A stretch of 59,033 bases of DNA from Patulibacter minatonensis DSM 18081 (GTDB taxonomy: Bacteria; Actinomycetota; Thermoleophilia; Solirubrobacterales; Solirubrobacteraceae). Made by a program: the position numbers and the translations under genes. This document shows positions 33,259-41,426 of the stretch, piece after piece. The stretch spans positions 1,946,090 through 2,005,122 of the forward strand of contig NZ_KI912613.1 in NCBI RefSeq assembly GCF_000519325.1, in the 5' to 3' direction. Numbering within the stretch: the first letter of the stretch is position 1; each line of letters begins with the position of its first letter. The notes under the pieces were generated by a model, which did not search any database, was not told the DNA's origin, and saw nothing but the letters and a program-made list of their open reading frames with translations.

Positions 33259-34565
33259 GACGACGCCTTGCCCGGCGTGAGGTCGACGTCGCAGCCGTCG
33301 TAGCCCTTGCGCAGCTGGGCCTCCGACGGACCGTCGCTCGCCAGCATGCGCGAGATCGTCACCGGCTTCAGGTTCCGCTCCTTCAGCGCGGCGATGATCC
33401 GGGGCATCGCGGTCAGCGTGTTCGGCTTGACCTCGTGCATGAGGATGATCGAGCCGGGCTTCATGCCCTTCTTGGCCGTCTCGACGATCTGGTCGACCGA
33501 GGTGCCGCCGAGCGAGTCCTGCGTGTCGACGTTCCAGAGGACCTCGACGTCGCCGCGCTCCTTGACGATCCGGTCGGTCTGGGCGTTGTGGGACTCGTAC
33601 GGCGGCCGGAACAGCTGCGGCGGCCGGCCGAGGACCCGCTGGCTGGCGAAGATCCCCTTGACGATCTCGTCGCGCTGGTCCTTCGGGCTGAGCGACGCGA
33701 GCGGCGGGTGGGTCTGGGTGTGCGACCCGGAGTCCCAGCCGAGGTTGCGCTGGACCCGCACGTACTCCTCGTTCCCGGGGATGTTCCGGCCGATCCTGAA
33801 CAGCGTCATCGGGACGCCCTCCTTGGCCATCAGCGAGATCCACTTCGGGGACAGCTCCGGGCTCGGGCCGTCGTCGAACGTGAGGGCCACCCAGGGCTTC
33901 TTCCCGGCGCCGCAGTAGATCGGCAGGCCGATCCGCGCGTACTTCTCGACCGCGGCCGACCGCTCGAGCATGTCGGAGCTCGCCCGGGCCGCGACGCCGG
34001 TGAGGTTCTGCAGCTGCCCGCCGTCGGCCTTCGGTGCCTGCGGGTCGTCGTCGCCCCCGCCGCCGGCGATGGCGGTCGCGCCGAGCACGACCAGGAGGAG
34101 CGCCACGACACCGCCGCCGACGGCCGTCGCGCGGCGCCGGCGCACGACGGTGCTGCTGAGCGTGGCGGGACGCGTGCGCGGGGCGTCGAGCGCCGGGTGC
34201 GGCGCGGCGTCGTCGGGGTCGAGGTCGCCGGTCGCCGCCGCGCCGGACCGGCGGGACCGGTGGTCGGCGTCGCGGTCGTCGGGACGGTCGCCGCGGGGCC
34301 CGTGACCGTCGGCGTCGCGCCCGTCCGAGGACCGGCCGCGGCCGGTCCGGCCACCGCGGCCGGAAGCGCGGTCGGCCTGTCCGCCCCTGCGGTCCTGCGG
34401 GCCCGCCGCGGAGTCCCCGCGCGCCGCGCGCTGCCGGTCGGTCCCGAGGGCGTCGTCGCCGGCCGGGTCGTCCCAGTCGCCGCCCCAGTCCCAGTCCGAG
34501 ACCTCCCGGCTGCGCGGGTCGTCGGGACGGTCGGGCGGGTCGGAGGGCGGTCCGGCGGGAGCCAC
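33255..34565 (-). CDS. Membrane-anchored polysaccharide deacetylase (NodB domain)
   Basis: A 436-residue protein. A long disordered Asp/Arg/Gly-rich cytoplasmic segment (about 1-150) precedes one membrane helix (VVALLLVVLGATAIAGGG). The external NodB domain has TFDDGPSP (catalytic base and metal Asp), SHTQTHPPL (metal His residues), RPPYESHN and ILMHEVKPNT. It likely de-N-acetylates cell-wall or capsule glycans. The GTG at 34565 has TACCGT exactly 6 nt upstream. It is divergent from the gene at 34610; the starts are only 44 bp apart, with back-to-back -10 boxes. Confidence 0.9.
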   Translation of the reverse strand: MAPAGPPSDPPDRPDDPRSREVSDWDWGGDWDDPAGDDALGTDRQRAARGDSAAGPQDRRGGQADRASGRGGRTGRGRSSDGRDADGHGPRGDRPDDRDADHRSRRSGAAATGDLDPDDAAPHPALDAPRTRPATLSSTVVRRRRATAVGGGVVALLLVVLGATAIAGGGGDDDPQAPKADGGQLQNLTGVAARASSDMLERSAAVEKYARIGLPIYCGAGKKPWVALTFDDGPSPELSPKWISLMAKEGVPMTLFRIGRNIPGNEEYVRVQRNLGWDSGSHTQTHPPLASLSPKDQRDEIVKGIFASQRVLGRPPQLFRPPYESHNAQTDRIVKERGDVEVLWNVDTQDSLGGTSVDQIVETAKKGMKPGSIILMHEVKPNTLTAMPRIIAALKERNLKPVTISRMLASDGPSEAQLRKGYDGCDVDLTPGKASS

Positions 34566-34571
34566 ACGACC

Positions 34572-34577
34572 ACGGTA
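34572..34577 (-). promoter_or_regulatory. Leaderless -10 hexamer of the polysaccharide deacetylase gene
   Basis: TACCGT (minus strand) is exactly 6 nt upstream of the GTG at 34565. Confidence 0.55.
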
Positions 34578-34597
34578 GACCACGGGCCATCCGTGCA

Positions 34598-34603
34598 TAG
34601 ACT
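34598..34603 (+). promoter_or_regulatory. Leaderless -10 hexamer of the three-helix membrane protein gene
   Basis: TAGACT is exactly 6 nt upstream of the ATG at 34610. The opposing -10 at 34572 is only 20 bp away, so the two divergent promoters overlap and may compete. Confidence 0.6.
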
Positions 34604-34609
34604 CCACCG

Positions 34610-35239
34610 ATGCGCCGGCCCCGATCCGCCCGCCGGGCGGAGCCCCCGTTCTGGCTCGCGCGCCTGCGGTGGAAGGTCCGTGGGCAGAGCGCCCGGATCG
34701 CCTACGTCGCGGCGGTCGCCGCGGGCGTCCTGATCCTCGCGGTGCTCCCGCCGACGGGCGATCCGGGCGTCACCGGACGCGGGATCCTCCTGTTGCTGGG
34801 CCTGGTGGCGGTCCTCTCGGCGGTCGGGGGCATCGTCATCGCGCGGGTCCTGCGTCGTCGCGACCCGTCGCTGCCCCGGATCGTCGCCCGCGACCGCGCG
34901 GCGTCCGTGGCGGTCGGCCTCGGCGTGCTCGGGCTGTGCGTGGGCGGGATCCTGCACCGCCCGGCCGTCGTCGAGAAGCAGCAGCGCTTCGACGCCCAGG
35001 TCGCCGAGGCCCGCCGCCTGGCGGAGCGCCGAGCCCCCGCCTACGCGATCCAGCGCCTCGACGAGGCGAACGTCCGACGCCTCTCGGTCGACGTCCTCCG
35101 CGTCTGCTTCCCGGTCGGGCGCCCCGACCGCGCGTGGTGCGCGATCGTCGGCGAGGACCGCGGCGTCCCGCGGGCGAGGGCCGACAGCGACCCCCGCTCC
35201 AACGCGGTCGCCGCCCGGGAGGCCGACGACGGGTCGTGA
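34610..35239 (+). CDS. Three-helix membrane hypothetical protein
   Basis: A 209-residue protein. A basic N-terminus leads to membrane helices at about 29-48, 57-80 and 98-116, and then a polar C-terminal domain with two Cys (VCFPVGRPDRAWCAI). No family is recognised. It is convergent with the E2-like gene (15 bp between stops). Confidence 0.75.
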   Translation: MRRPRSARRAEPPFWLARLRWKVRGQSARIAYVAAVAAGVLILAVLPPTGDPGVTGRGILLLLGLVAVLSAVGGIVIARVLRRRDPSLPRIVARDRAASVAVGLGVLGLCVGGILHRPAVVEKQQRFDAQVAEARRLAERRAPAYAIQRLDEANVRRLSVDVLRVCFPVGRPDRAWCAIVGEDRGVPRARADSDPRSNAVAAREADDGS

Positions 35240-35254
35240 GGGGTCGGGGCGCCG

Positions 35255-35986
35255 TCAGCCCTCGAGCACCCGGCGCGGGTCCTCGAGGAGGTCGGCCACG
35301 GTGCGCAGGAACGCGCCGCCGTGCGACGGGTAGATCGCGCGGTGGTCGGCGGTCAGGGTCAGCGTCACGACGTGCCGGGGCTCGATCGCCCGGCCGATCA
35401 CCCACGGCCGCAGCCGCGGCGAGCCGACCGCCAGCGCCGCCCCGACCCCCGGCGGCATGATCGCGTCGAAGCGGTCCGGGCCGTGGTCCCCGCCGTCGAT
35501 CAGCGCGAACGTCGGACCCGCGCTGTCCGGCGCGCGGAGCGACCCGTCGCGCGCCTTCAGCTGCAGCTCGGCACGACGGGCGGCGATCCCGCCGAGCGAC
35601 TGCCCACCGGCGTCCTGGATCGTCGGCAGCACGATCGACTCGCCGTCCAGGTCGACCGCCAGCGCCACGTTCGCCTGCGTCCAGCTCTCGAGCTTCCCGT
35701 CCCGCCACGCCCCGTTGACCCGCGGGTGCTCGACCAGCGCCAGGCCGGCCGCGCGGATCACGGCGTCGACGAGCCGCACCTCGCCCGACAGCGCGACCGT
35801 GAGCTCCTCGACGTCGGCGTCGACGGACGCGGTCCAGGTCGGCACCGTCGCCCGGACCTCGGCCATCCGCCGCGCGATGGCGGTCTGCACCTTCGAGGGG
35901 ATCTTCGACGTCGACGTGCCGCGCTTGGTGCCCTCCACGACCGAGACGTCGGCGGTCGGGGTGACGAGGTCGGTGGGCTCGCTCAT
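35255..35986 (-). CDS. 2-oxo acid dehydrogenase acyltransferase (E2) catalytic-domain protein without lipoyl domain
   Basis: A 243-residue protein made only of the E2 catalytic fold: SKVQTAIARRMAEVRATVPT, DAVIRAAGLALVEHPRVNGAW, NVALAVDLDGESIVLPTIQD and a C-terminal LTADHRAIYPSHGGAFL. There is no lipoyl or subunit-binding domain. The active-site His-Arg pair is present, but the residues after it differ from the neighbouring full-length E2 (HRVIYGA). It may be a structural or regulatory partner of that E2, or act with a lipoyl domain in trans. A GGAGG ribosome site precedes the ATG. It lies 54 bp downstream of the E2 gene on the same strand. Confidence 0.85.
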   Translation of the reverse strand: MSEPTDLVTPTADVSVVEGTKRGTSTSKIPSKVQTAIARRMAEVRATVPTWTASVDADVEELTVALSGEVRLVDAVIRAAGLALVEHPRVNGAWRDGKLESWTQANVALAVDLDGESIVLPTIQDAGGQSLGGIAARRAELQLKARDGSLRAPDSAGPTFALIDGGDHGPDRFDAIMPPGVGAALAVGSPRLRPWVIGRAIEPRHVVTLTLTADHRAIYPSHGGAFLRTVADLLEDPRRVLEG

Positions 35987-36040
35987 GCTCCTCCGAGCAT
36001 GGCACGTCGGGTCCGTCGTCCCCCGGCCCGGCCCGCGGGG

Positions 36041-37201
36041 TCAGAAGGCGAGGGCGCCGGGGTGCTCGAGGATCGTGCGGAGACGGTCGAGGAACGCGGC
36101 GGCGTGGGCACCGTAGATGACGCGGTGGTCGCTGCTCAGCGTGACCGTGCAGACCGGGCGGAGGACGGGGGCGCCGTCGACCGGGACGAAGCGGTCGACC
36201 GCGGCGCCGATCGCGAGGATCGCGCCCTGACCGGGACCGATGATCGCGGTGAAGTGCGTGACGCCCATCGCCCCGAGGTTGCTGATCGAGAACGTGGCGC
36301 CGGCCATCTCGGCCGGCGTGATCCGGCCCTTCCGCGCGCGGCCCGTGAGGTCGCGGGTCTCGGCCGCCAGCGACGCGAGCCCCAGGCGGTCGGCGCCGCG
36401 GACGACCGGGACGACGAGCCCGCCGTCGTCGGTGGCGACGGCCACGCCGACGTCGATCCGCTCGTGCTGCAGCACGCCCTCGTCGGTCCAGGCGCTCCGG
36501 ACGCGGGGATGGTCGACGAGCGCGAGCGCGCACGCCTTGACGAAGAGGTCGTTGACCGACGGGGTGCGGCCGCCACCGCCGGGCGCGCCGACGGTCTTCA
36601 GGTCGCTCCGCAGCCGCAGCGCCGCGGCGAGGTCGATGTCCACCGAGGCGGTGAACTCCGGGATCTCCGTGCGGCTCTGCACCATCCGCTCCGAGACGAG
36701 ACGCTCGATGCGGGTGGGCTCGCGGAGCGTCGGGGCGCCGGGGGCCGCGTCGTCGTCGGCGCCGTCGGTGGGCCTTGCCTTCGCCGCCGCGCCGTCGCCG
36801 GGCGCGCCGTCGCCCGGCGACACGCCCTTGGCCGTGACGCCGTCGGCGGCCGGGCCCTGCGTGGCCGTCTGGTCGGTGGCCTCGGCGCCGTTGGTCGCTG
36901 CGCCGTCGGTGGTCGCCTTGCCGTTGCCCGTCGCGCCGTTCGTCCCGGCGCCGGTGGTCCCGCCCGCCGGCCCGTCGCCGATCCGGGCGATCGCCGTGCC
37001 GGGGCACACGGTGCGGCCCGCGGGGATCGCGATCGACAGGACGCCCTCGTGGTCGGCCGGCCACGCGGTGGTGGCCTTGTCGGTCTCGATCTCGACGACC
37101 TCGTCGCCGACGCGCACGAGGGTGCCGTCCGGGACGAGCCAGGCGACGATCGTGGCTTCCGCGGTGGCGTCGGAGAGCCGGGGCATGAGGACCTCGGGCA
37201 T
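36041..37201 (-). CDS. Dihydrolipoamide acyltransferase (E2) with one lipoyl domain
   Basis: A 386-residue E2 subunit of a 2-oxo acid dehydrogenase complex. The N-terminal lipoyl domain (about 1-77) has the lysine to be lipoylated in EIETDKATTAW. A long Gly/Ala/Thr/Asn-rich linker (about 78-155) follows, then the catalytic domain with DLFVKACALALVDHPRVRSAW, SNLGAMGVTHF and SSDHRVIYGAHAAAF. The HRVIYGA form is also known from cyanobacterial and plastid E2. No clear E1/E3-binding domain is seen between linker and core. The ATG at 37201 is preferred; a TTG three codons earlier is possible. LipA/LipB are encoded nearby and E3 (lpd) about 2 kb upstream; no E1. Confidence 0.9.
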   Translation of the reverse strand: MPEVLMPRLSDATAEATIVAWLVPDGTLVRVGDEVVEIETDKATTAWPADHEGVLSIAIPAGRTVCPGTAIARIGDGPAGGTTGAGTNGATGNGKATTDGAATNGAEATDQTATQGPAADGVTAKGVSPGDGAPGDGAAAKARPTDGADDDAAPGAPTLREPTRIERLVSERMVQSRTEIPEFTASVDIDLAAALRLRSDLKTVGAPGGGGRTPSVNDLFVKACALALVDHPRVRSAWTDEGVLQHERIDVGVAVATDDGGLVVPVVRGADRLGLASLAAETRDLTGRARKGRITPAEMAGATFSISNLGAMGVTHFTAIIGPGQGAILAIGAAVDRFVPVDGAPVLRPVCTVTLSSDHRVIYGAHAAAFLDRLRTILEHPGALAF

Positions 37202-37303
37202 GACCACCAAAGGTAGGCGCGCTCTCCGCGCGCGCGGCGGCGGGCCGCCCGAGGACCAGACGACCGTGGGGGAGGCGGACGGGGGGTCGGGCGTCGCGGG
37301 GCG

Positions 37304-37846
37304 TCAGTCGGGCAGGTCGAGGAGCCCGAAGGCCGCGACGCCGTCCCGGACCACGAGCTCGCCCATCGTGTGCACCGGCCAGCGCCCGCGATGGTCGGTG
37401 GCGCTGCCGGGGTTCACGATCTGGAAGCCGTCCTCGGCCTCTTCGTGCAGCGGGATGTGGCTGTGGCCGAAGACGACCACGTCGTGGTCCGGGAAGCGTC
37501 GGCGCAGCCGTCGGAGGCGTCCGGACCGGGGGCCCGCGTCGTGGACGACGCCGATGCGGACGCCCGCGATCACGGCGGTGAGCTGCTCCGGGAGTCGCCC
37601 GCGCAGGGCCGCGTCGTTGTTCCCGAGGACCGCGTGGACAGGCGGGCCGACGGCCTCGAGCTCCTCCAGCGCCGGCCCGTCGCAGAAGTCGCCGGCGTGG
37701 ATGATCGCCGTGGCGTCGTGCAGTCGCGCGACGACCGCGTCGCAGAGCGTCCGCCCGCGCTGGGGGAAGTGGGTGTCGCTCAGGATGGCGATCCGCGCGT
37801 CGGGTGACGCGACCTGACCGTCGGCGGAGGAGGGCACCGCGCTCAC
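37304..37846 (-). CDS. YfcE/MJ0936-type metallophosphoesterase
   Basis: A 180-residue metal-dependent phosphodiesterase: ILSDTHFP (first metal Asp and His), HAGDFCDG, VLGNNDAAL, GVVHDAGP, VFGHSHIPLHEE and VNPGSATDHRG. These enzymes cleave model phosphodiesters and cyclic nucleotides; the natural substrate is unknown. The GTG at 37846 has TACTTC 6 nt upstream, so it is plausible but not certain. The segment between it and the E2 gene (37202-37303) holds nothing obvious. Confidence 0.88.
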   Translation of the reverse strand: MSAVPSSADGQVASPDARIAILSDTHFPQRGRTLCDAVVARLHDATAIIHAGDFCDGPALEELEAVGPPVHAVLGNNDAALRGRLPEQLTAVIAGVRIGVVHDAGPRSGRLRRLRRRFPDHDVVVFGHSHIPLHEEAEDGFQIVNPGSATDHRGRWPVHTMGELVVRDGVAAFGLLDLPD

Positions 37847-38025
37847 GGTGGCGAAGTATCGACGGCGTGAGGTTGTTGTTCTGTGAACAATCGCGTGCGA
37901 TCGGGTCGGACCGGACCGCACGCTCGCACGTCCGTGGGCGCCCGCCGGCCGGACCGGTCGAACCCCACCCGCCCGCGTCCGGCCGCCGGCGGGGTTCGGA
38001 CTGCCGCTGCGTCCGGTCGACCGTC

Positions 38026-38031
38026 TAGCCT
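38026..38031 (+). promoter_or_regulatory. Leaderless -10 hexamer of the 85-residue protein gene
   Basis: TAGCCT is exactly 6 nt upstream of the GTG at 38038, nearly identical in sequence and spacing to the argF promoter at 53856. Confidence 0.6.
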
Positions 38032-38037
38032 CGCCGC

Positions 38038-38295
38038 GTGCGTCGGGCGCCCATCGAGACGGGGGACATCGTCGAGGTCGACAAGAAGGGTCGCCGGTTC
38101 ATGGCGCTCGTCCTCGGCGTCGATCCCGGCGGGGACCTGCGGGTCGAGCCCGTGTGCCGCGGCGTCTCGTGGCGGGCGGCGACGTCGCGCGAGATCGTCC
38201 GGCACTGGAAGAAGGCGGCCCGCCGGCGTCGACAGGCCGACCCGGACGAGCACGAGGAGCAGCTCGACCTCGGCCTGGACCTCGACGAGGGCTGA
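38038..38295 (+). CDS. Small basic/acidic conserved hypothetical protein
   Basis: An 85-residue soluble protein. The first half has a small beta-barrel-like pattern (ETGDIVEVDKKGRRFMALVL, then GDLRVEPVCRGVSWRAA), similar in feel to KOW/SH3-like domains. A helical REIVRHWKKAARRRR segment and a strongly acidic tail follow. A role with nucleic acid or ribosome is possible but unproven. The GTG start is backed by the leaderless promoter. Confidence 0.7.
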   Translation: MRRAPIETGDIVEVDKKGRRFMALVLGVDPGGDLRVEPVCRGVSWRAATSREIVRHWKKAARRRRQADPDEHEEQLDLGLDLDEG

Positions 38296-38385
38296 GCCCG
38301 GGGGCCGCCGCGACGCCCGGACCGGCGGAGGCGACGGGACGACGTCGGACCGGTCGCGCCGCAGGCGGGGCACTGAGCGGCGACG

Positions 38386-39150
38386 TCAGGACGCGGCGGC
38401 ACGGGCCGCGAAGAACGCCGCGGCCTCGTCGACGCCGGCGTCGCCGTGGAAGACGCGGTCGCCCGTCCAGATCGCCGGGGTCGAGCGGACGCCGCGCTCG
38501 ATCGCCCGGTCCGTCGCCGCGGCCAGGGCGTCGATCACCGGTGCTCGTCCGAGGGACTGGAGGACCGCTCGGGGGTGCATCTCGGCCGCGGACGCGGAGA
38601 TCAGGACGAACGCCTCGGTCGAGAGGTCGTGCCCGCCGGCGTACGCCTGGCGGAACGCCGGGAGGCTGAGCGAGACGACGCGCCCGAGGCCCTTGGCGTA
38701 CCAGGCGGCCCGCAGCGCGAGGGTGCTGTCGAACGGCAGCTCGGCCGGCCAGCGGAGGGGCTGCATGCCGCGCTCGGCGGCGATCCGCTCGACGCGCTCA
38801 CGGGCGGCAGCGGCGTCGCTCTCGCACCGGAAGCCGTCCCACACATGCGGCCCGGGCAGCCGCGTCGAGTCGATCGGCACCCAGGGCGCGGGCACGCCGA
38901 TCGTGCGCATCACGCGCTCGGCGGCGAGGTACGACTCGGGGTCGCGGAAGTCGAAGTAGAAGGCCGGCGGGCCCTCCGGATCGGGGACGCCGTCGTCGGC
39001 GCCACCGGCCCCGTGGTCGTCGCCGACGTGCCCCTCGCCGTGGTCGTGGCCGCCCGGGGGGTGGAGGGGCTCGTCGGCGGCCGGCGCACCGGGCGACCAC
39101 TGCGACAGCGGCAGCGCCGCGTCGCCCGGGCCCGGTGCGTCGGTGCTCAC
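38386..39150 (-). CDS. DsbA-fold oxidoreductase / 2-hydroxychromene-2-carboxylate isomerase-like protein
   Basis: A 254-residue protein of the DsbA/kappa-GST thioredoxin fold: FYFDFRDPESYLAAERVM at the first strand, LPFDSTLALRAAWYAKG, and cis-Pro GVRSTPAIWTGDRVFHG. The active-site position has no CxxC, so it is more like glutathione-dependent HCCA isomerases than a disulfide oxidase. A His/Asp/Gly-rich N-terminal segment (HDHGEGHVGDDHGAGG) may bind metal ions. The GTG start lies 7 bp after the lpd stop, so it is in an operon with E3. Confidence 0.82.
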   Translation of the reverse strand: MSTDAPGPGDAALPLSQWSPGAPAADEPLHPPGGHDHGEGHVGDDHGAGGADDGVPDPEGPPAFYFDFRDPESYLAAERVMRTIGVPAPWVPIDSTRLPGPHVWDGFRCESDAAAARERVERIAAERGMQPLRWPAELPFDSTLALRAAWYAKGLGRVVSLSLPAFRQAYAGGHDLSTEAFVLISASAAEMHPRAVLQSLGRAPVIDALAAATDRAIERGVRSTPAIWTGDRVFHGDAGVDEAAAFFAARAAAS

Positions 39151-39157
39151 GCGCTGC

Positions 39158-40537
39158 TCAGCCGTGGATGAGCCAGCCGTCGGCGGCGCGGGCGGCCTCG
39201 AGGACGGCCTCGCTGAGCGTCGGGTGGCCGTGGACCGAGCGGGCGACCTCGGCGTAACCGCCCTCGAGCGCCTTGACGTTGACGAGCTCCTGGATCATCT
39301 CGGTCGCCTTCGCGCCGACGATGTGGCCGCCCAAGAGCTCGCCGTACTTCTTGTCGCCGATGATCTTGATCGTGCCGGACTCGCCGTAGACGGTGCCGCC
39401 GCCGACCGAGCCGTACGGGACCTTGCCGACGGTGACGTCGTAGCCCTGCTCCTTGGCCTGCGCCTCGGTCAGCCCGAACGACGCGACGTTCGGCTTGCAG
39501 AACGTCGCGCGCGGGATGTCGACGTGCGAGATCGGGTGCGTCTTCTCCCCGGCGATGTCCTCGGCGGCGATGACGCCCTCGTCGGACGCCTTGTGCGCGA
39601 GCGCGGGGCCGGGGACGAGGTCGCCGATCGCCCAGATGCCCTTCACCGAGGTCCGCAGGCGCCCGTCGACGTCGATCAGGCCACGGTCGTTGAGCTTCAC
39701 GCCGGCGGCGTCGAGGCCGAGCGCCTCGACGTCGGGGCCGCGGCCTGTCGCGATGATCAGCCAGTCGGCCTGGCCCTGCTGCTTCTCGTTCTCGCCCTTC
39801 TGGAACGTGAACGACACGCCGCTGTCGGACGTCTGGACGTCGGCGACCTTCGTCGAGACGTGGACGTCGATGTCCTGCTTCTTGAACTCGCGGTTCGCGA
39901 CACGGGAGATGTCGACGTCCTCGGACGGCAGCACGCGGTCGAGGAACTCGAACAGCTGCACCTTCGACCCCAGGCGCGCGTACGCGGAGGCGATCTCGGT
40001 CCCCGACGCGCCGGCGCCGACGACCGCGATCGATCCGGGGAGCTCGGTGAACGCCCAGGCCTCCTCGGTGCCGATCACGCGGCCGCCGTACTCGACCCCC
40101 GGGATCGAGCGACGGACGGAACCCGTCGCCAGCAGGACGCCCTTGGAGGCGGTGTGGGTCTCGCCGTTCACCGTCACGCCGCCGTCGGCGTTGAGGGAGG
40201 CTTCGCCCTCGAGGTACTCGATGTCGTTCTTCTTCAGGAGCTGCGCGACACCACCGGTGAGCTGGCCGATGACCTTGTCGCGACGCTCCGCGATGCCGGC
40301 GAAGTCGACCTCGATGCCGGAGATCTTCAGCCCGAACTCGCCGGCGTCACGCGCCTCGGTGAGGATGTCCGCCGACCGCAGGACGACCTTCGCCGGGATG
40401 CACGCGACGGTCGGGCAGCGCCCGCCGACGACGGCCTTCTCGATGACGAGGGTCTTCAGCCCCAGCTGCGCCGCACGGATCGCGGCGACGTAGCCACCCG
40501 GTCCGGAACCGATGACGATCGTGTCGTACTGCGCCAT
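39158..40537 (-). CDS. lpd: Dihydrolipoyl dehydrogenase (E3)
   Basis: A 459-residue flavoprotein disulfide reductase that re-oxidises dihydrolipoyl groups with NAD+. The FAD motif is VIGSGPGGYVAA, the redox-active disulfide is C41/C46 in GGRCPTVACIPAK (usual GGTCLNVGC, so the loop differs but both Cys remain), and the C-terminal HGHPTLSE supplies the catalytic His-Glu. An AGGAGAG ribosome site precedes the ATG. It serves 2-oxo acid dehydrogenase complexes and fits the E2, lipA and lipB genes nearby. Confidence 0.94.
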   Translation of the reverse strand: MAQYDTIVIGSGPGGYVAAIRAAQLGLKTLVIEKAVVGGRCPTVACIPAKVVLRSADILTEARDAGEFGLKISGIEVDFAGIAERRDKVIGQLTGGVAQLLKKNDIEYLEGEASLNADGGVTVNGETHTASKGVLLATGSVRRSIPGVEYGGRVIGTEEAWAFTELPGSIAVVGAGASGTEIASAYARLGSKVQLFEFLDRVLPSEDVDISRVANREFKKQDIDVHVSTKVADVQTSDSGVSFTFQKGENEKQQGQADWLIIATGRGPDVEALGLDAAGVKLNDRGLIDVDGRLRTSVKGIWAIGDLVPGPALAHKASDEGVIAAEDIAGEKTHPISHVDIPRATFCKPNVASFGLTEAQAKEQGYDVTVGKVPYGSVGGGTVYGESGTIKIIGDKKYGELLGGHIVGAKATEMIQELVNVKALEGGYAEVARSVHGHPTLSEAVLEAARAADGWLIHG

Positions 40538-40644
40538 GTGTGGGGCCTCTCTCCTGCGGTGAAGCGTCGTTTGCAGACTCTTCCCTCGACCCTACCGATC
40601 CGCCCCGGATCGCCCGTCCCGCCTAGGGATTCCGGTCCGGGCGA

Positions 40645-40663
40645 CCACCCGTCCGGTGGGTGG
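40645..40663 (-). terminator. Hairpin after the 207-residue membrane protein gene
   Basis: CCACCC-N7-GGGTGG lies just past the stop codon at 40665 in the direction of minus-strand transcription. It is a weak 6-bp stem without a T-tract. Confidence 0.4.
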
Positions 40664-40664
40664 C

Positions 40665-41288
40665 TCAGGTGCCGGGCGCGGTCTCGTCGAGCTCGCCGCG
40701 GCGGATGAGCTCCATCTTCTGGACGCGCGCCATGACGTTGATCATCCGGTAGAAGATCCATCCCGTGATCAGGCCCGAGACGGCGAGGCCGATCGACAGC
40801 AGGACCTTGTCGCTGAAGACGGCGGCGAGGATCGTGAAGACGAACGCCAGGGCGAACAGCGTCTGGGTACCGAGGATCGCCCAGGGCCGCAGGCGGAACG
40901 TGCCCCAGACCGCGACGAGGACGACGGCGAGCATCAGGGCGTTGCCGAAGCGCTGGCCGAGCGCGCCCTTGCCGTCGGCGGTGATGATCGAGACGACGAG
41001 GCTGACGCACGCCAGGAGCAGCCAGGCGCAGGCGATCAGGACGATCCGCGGGCGGTTCTCCGCGCTGATCGGCTCGAGCGCCTTGCGGGCCTCGATGTTC
41101 TTCAGCTCGGCCTTGGCGTAGCCGCGCTTCATCGCGTCGTTCCCGCCTCCGCGGGCGGGACGCGCGGCGCCCTGACCGGTCGACCGGGCGGCGGGCGACG
41201 GGGCGGTCCGGGTCGCGGTCTGGGTCGGCTTCTTCGCGGGTCCCTGCGCGCCCGCGTGACGCTTGCGCTTGCGCTTGCGATCGGCCAT
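40665..41288 (-). CDS. Four-helix membrane hypothetical protein with basic N-terminus
   Basis: A 207-residue protein. A very basic N-terminus (RKRKRKRH) and polar linker lead to helices at about 80-100, 112-128, 132-155 and 160-180, then KMELIRRGELDE. No family is recognised. The ATG at 41288 follows a GGAGG-type site; a GTG one codon earlier is an alternative. It lies between the lpd and thiE genes on the same strand without overlap. Confidence 0.75.
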   Translation of the reverse strand: MADRKRKRKRHAGAQGPAKKPTQTATRTAPSPAARSTGQGAARPARGGGNDAMKRGYAKAELKNIEARKALEPISAENRPRIVLIACAWLLLACVSLVVSIITADGKGALGQRFGNALMLAVVLVAVWGTFRLRPWAILGTQTLFALAFVFTILAAVFSDKVLLSIGLAVSGLITGWIFYRMINVMARVQKMELIRRGELDETAPGT

Positions 41289-41426
41289 CACCCTCCATCA
41301 TGCCGGGAGGCGGCCGGCGGCGGGGCCGCGCCCCGTCCGCCCGGTCCGCCGCCGTGCCGGCGGGGACCTCGGTGGCCTGCGTCGATCGCGTCGCGCGGCG
41401 GCGGCCCCGCCGCGCCGGGCGCGAGC

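Noticed and set aside
30499-33303. 934-residue plus-strand open frame
   Set aside because: It is antisense to the thioesterase, lipA and lipB genes and the pseudogene; composition is that of a shadow frame.
35255-35986. E2-like gene as a pseudogene of the full E2
   Set aside because: It has its own ribosome site and an uninterrupted catalytic fold, and its sequence is well diverged, so it is more likely functional.
36041-37201. Tyr in HRVIYGA as a loss of the E2 catalytic Asp
   Set aside because: The HRVIYGA form is known from cyanobacterial and plastid E2 enzymes, so it is not evidence of inactivity.
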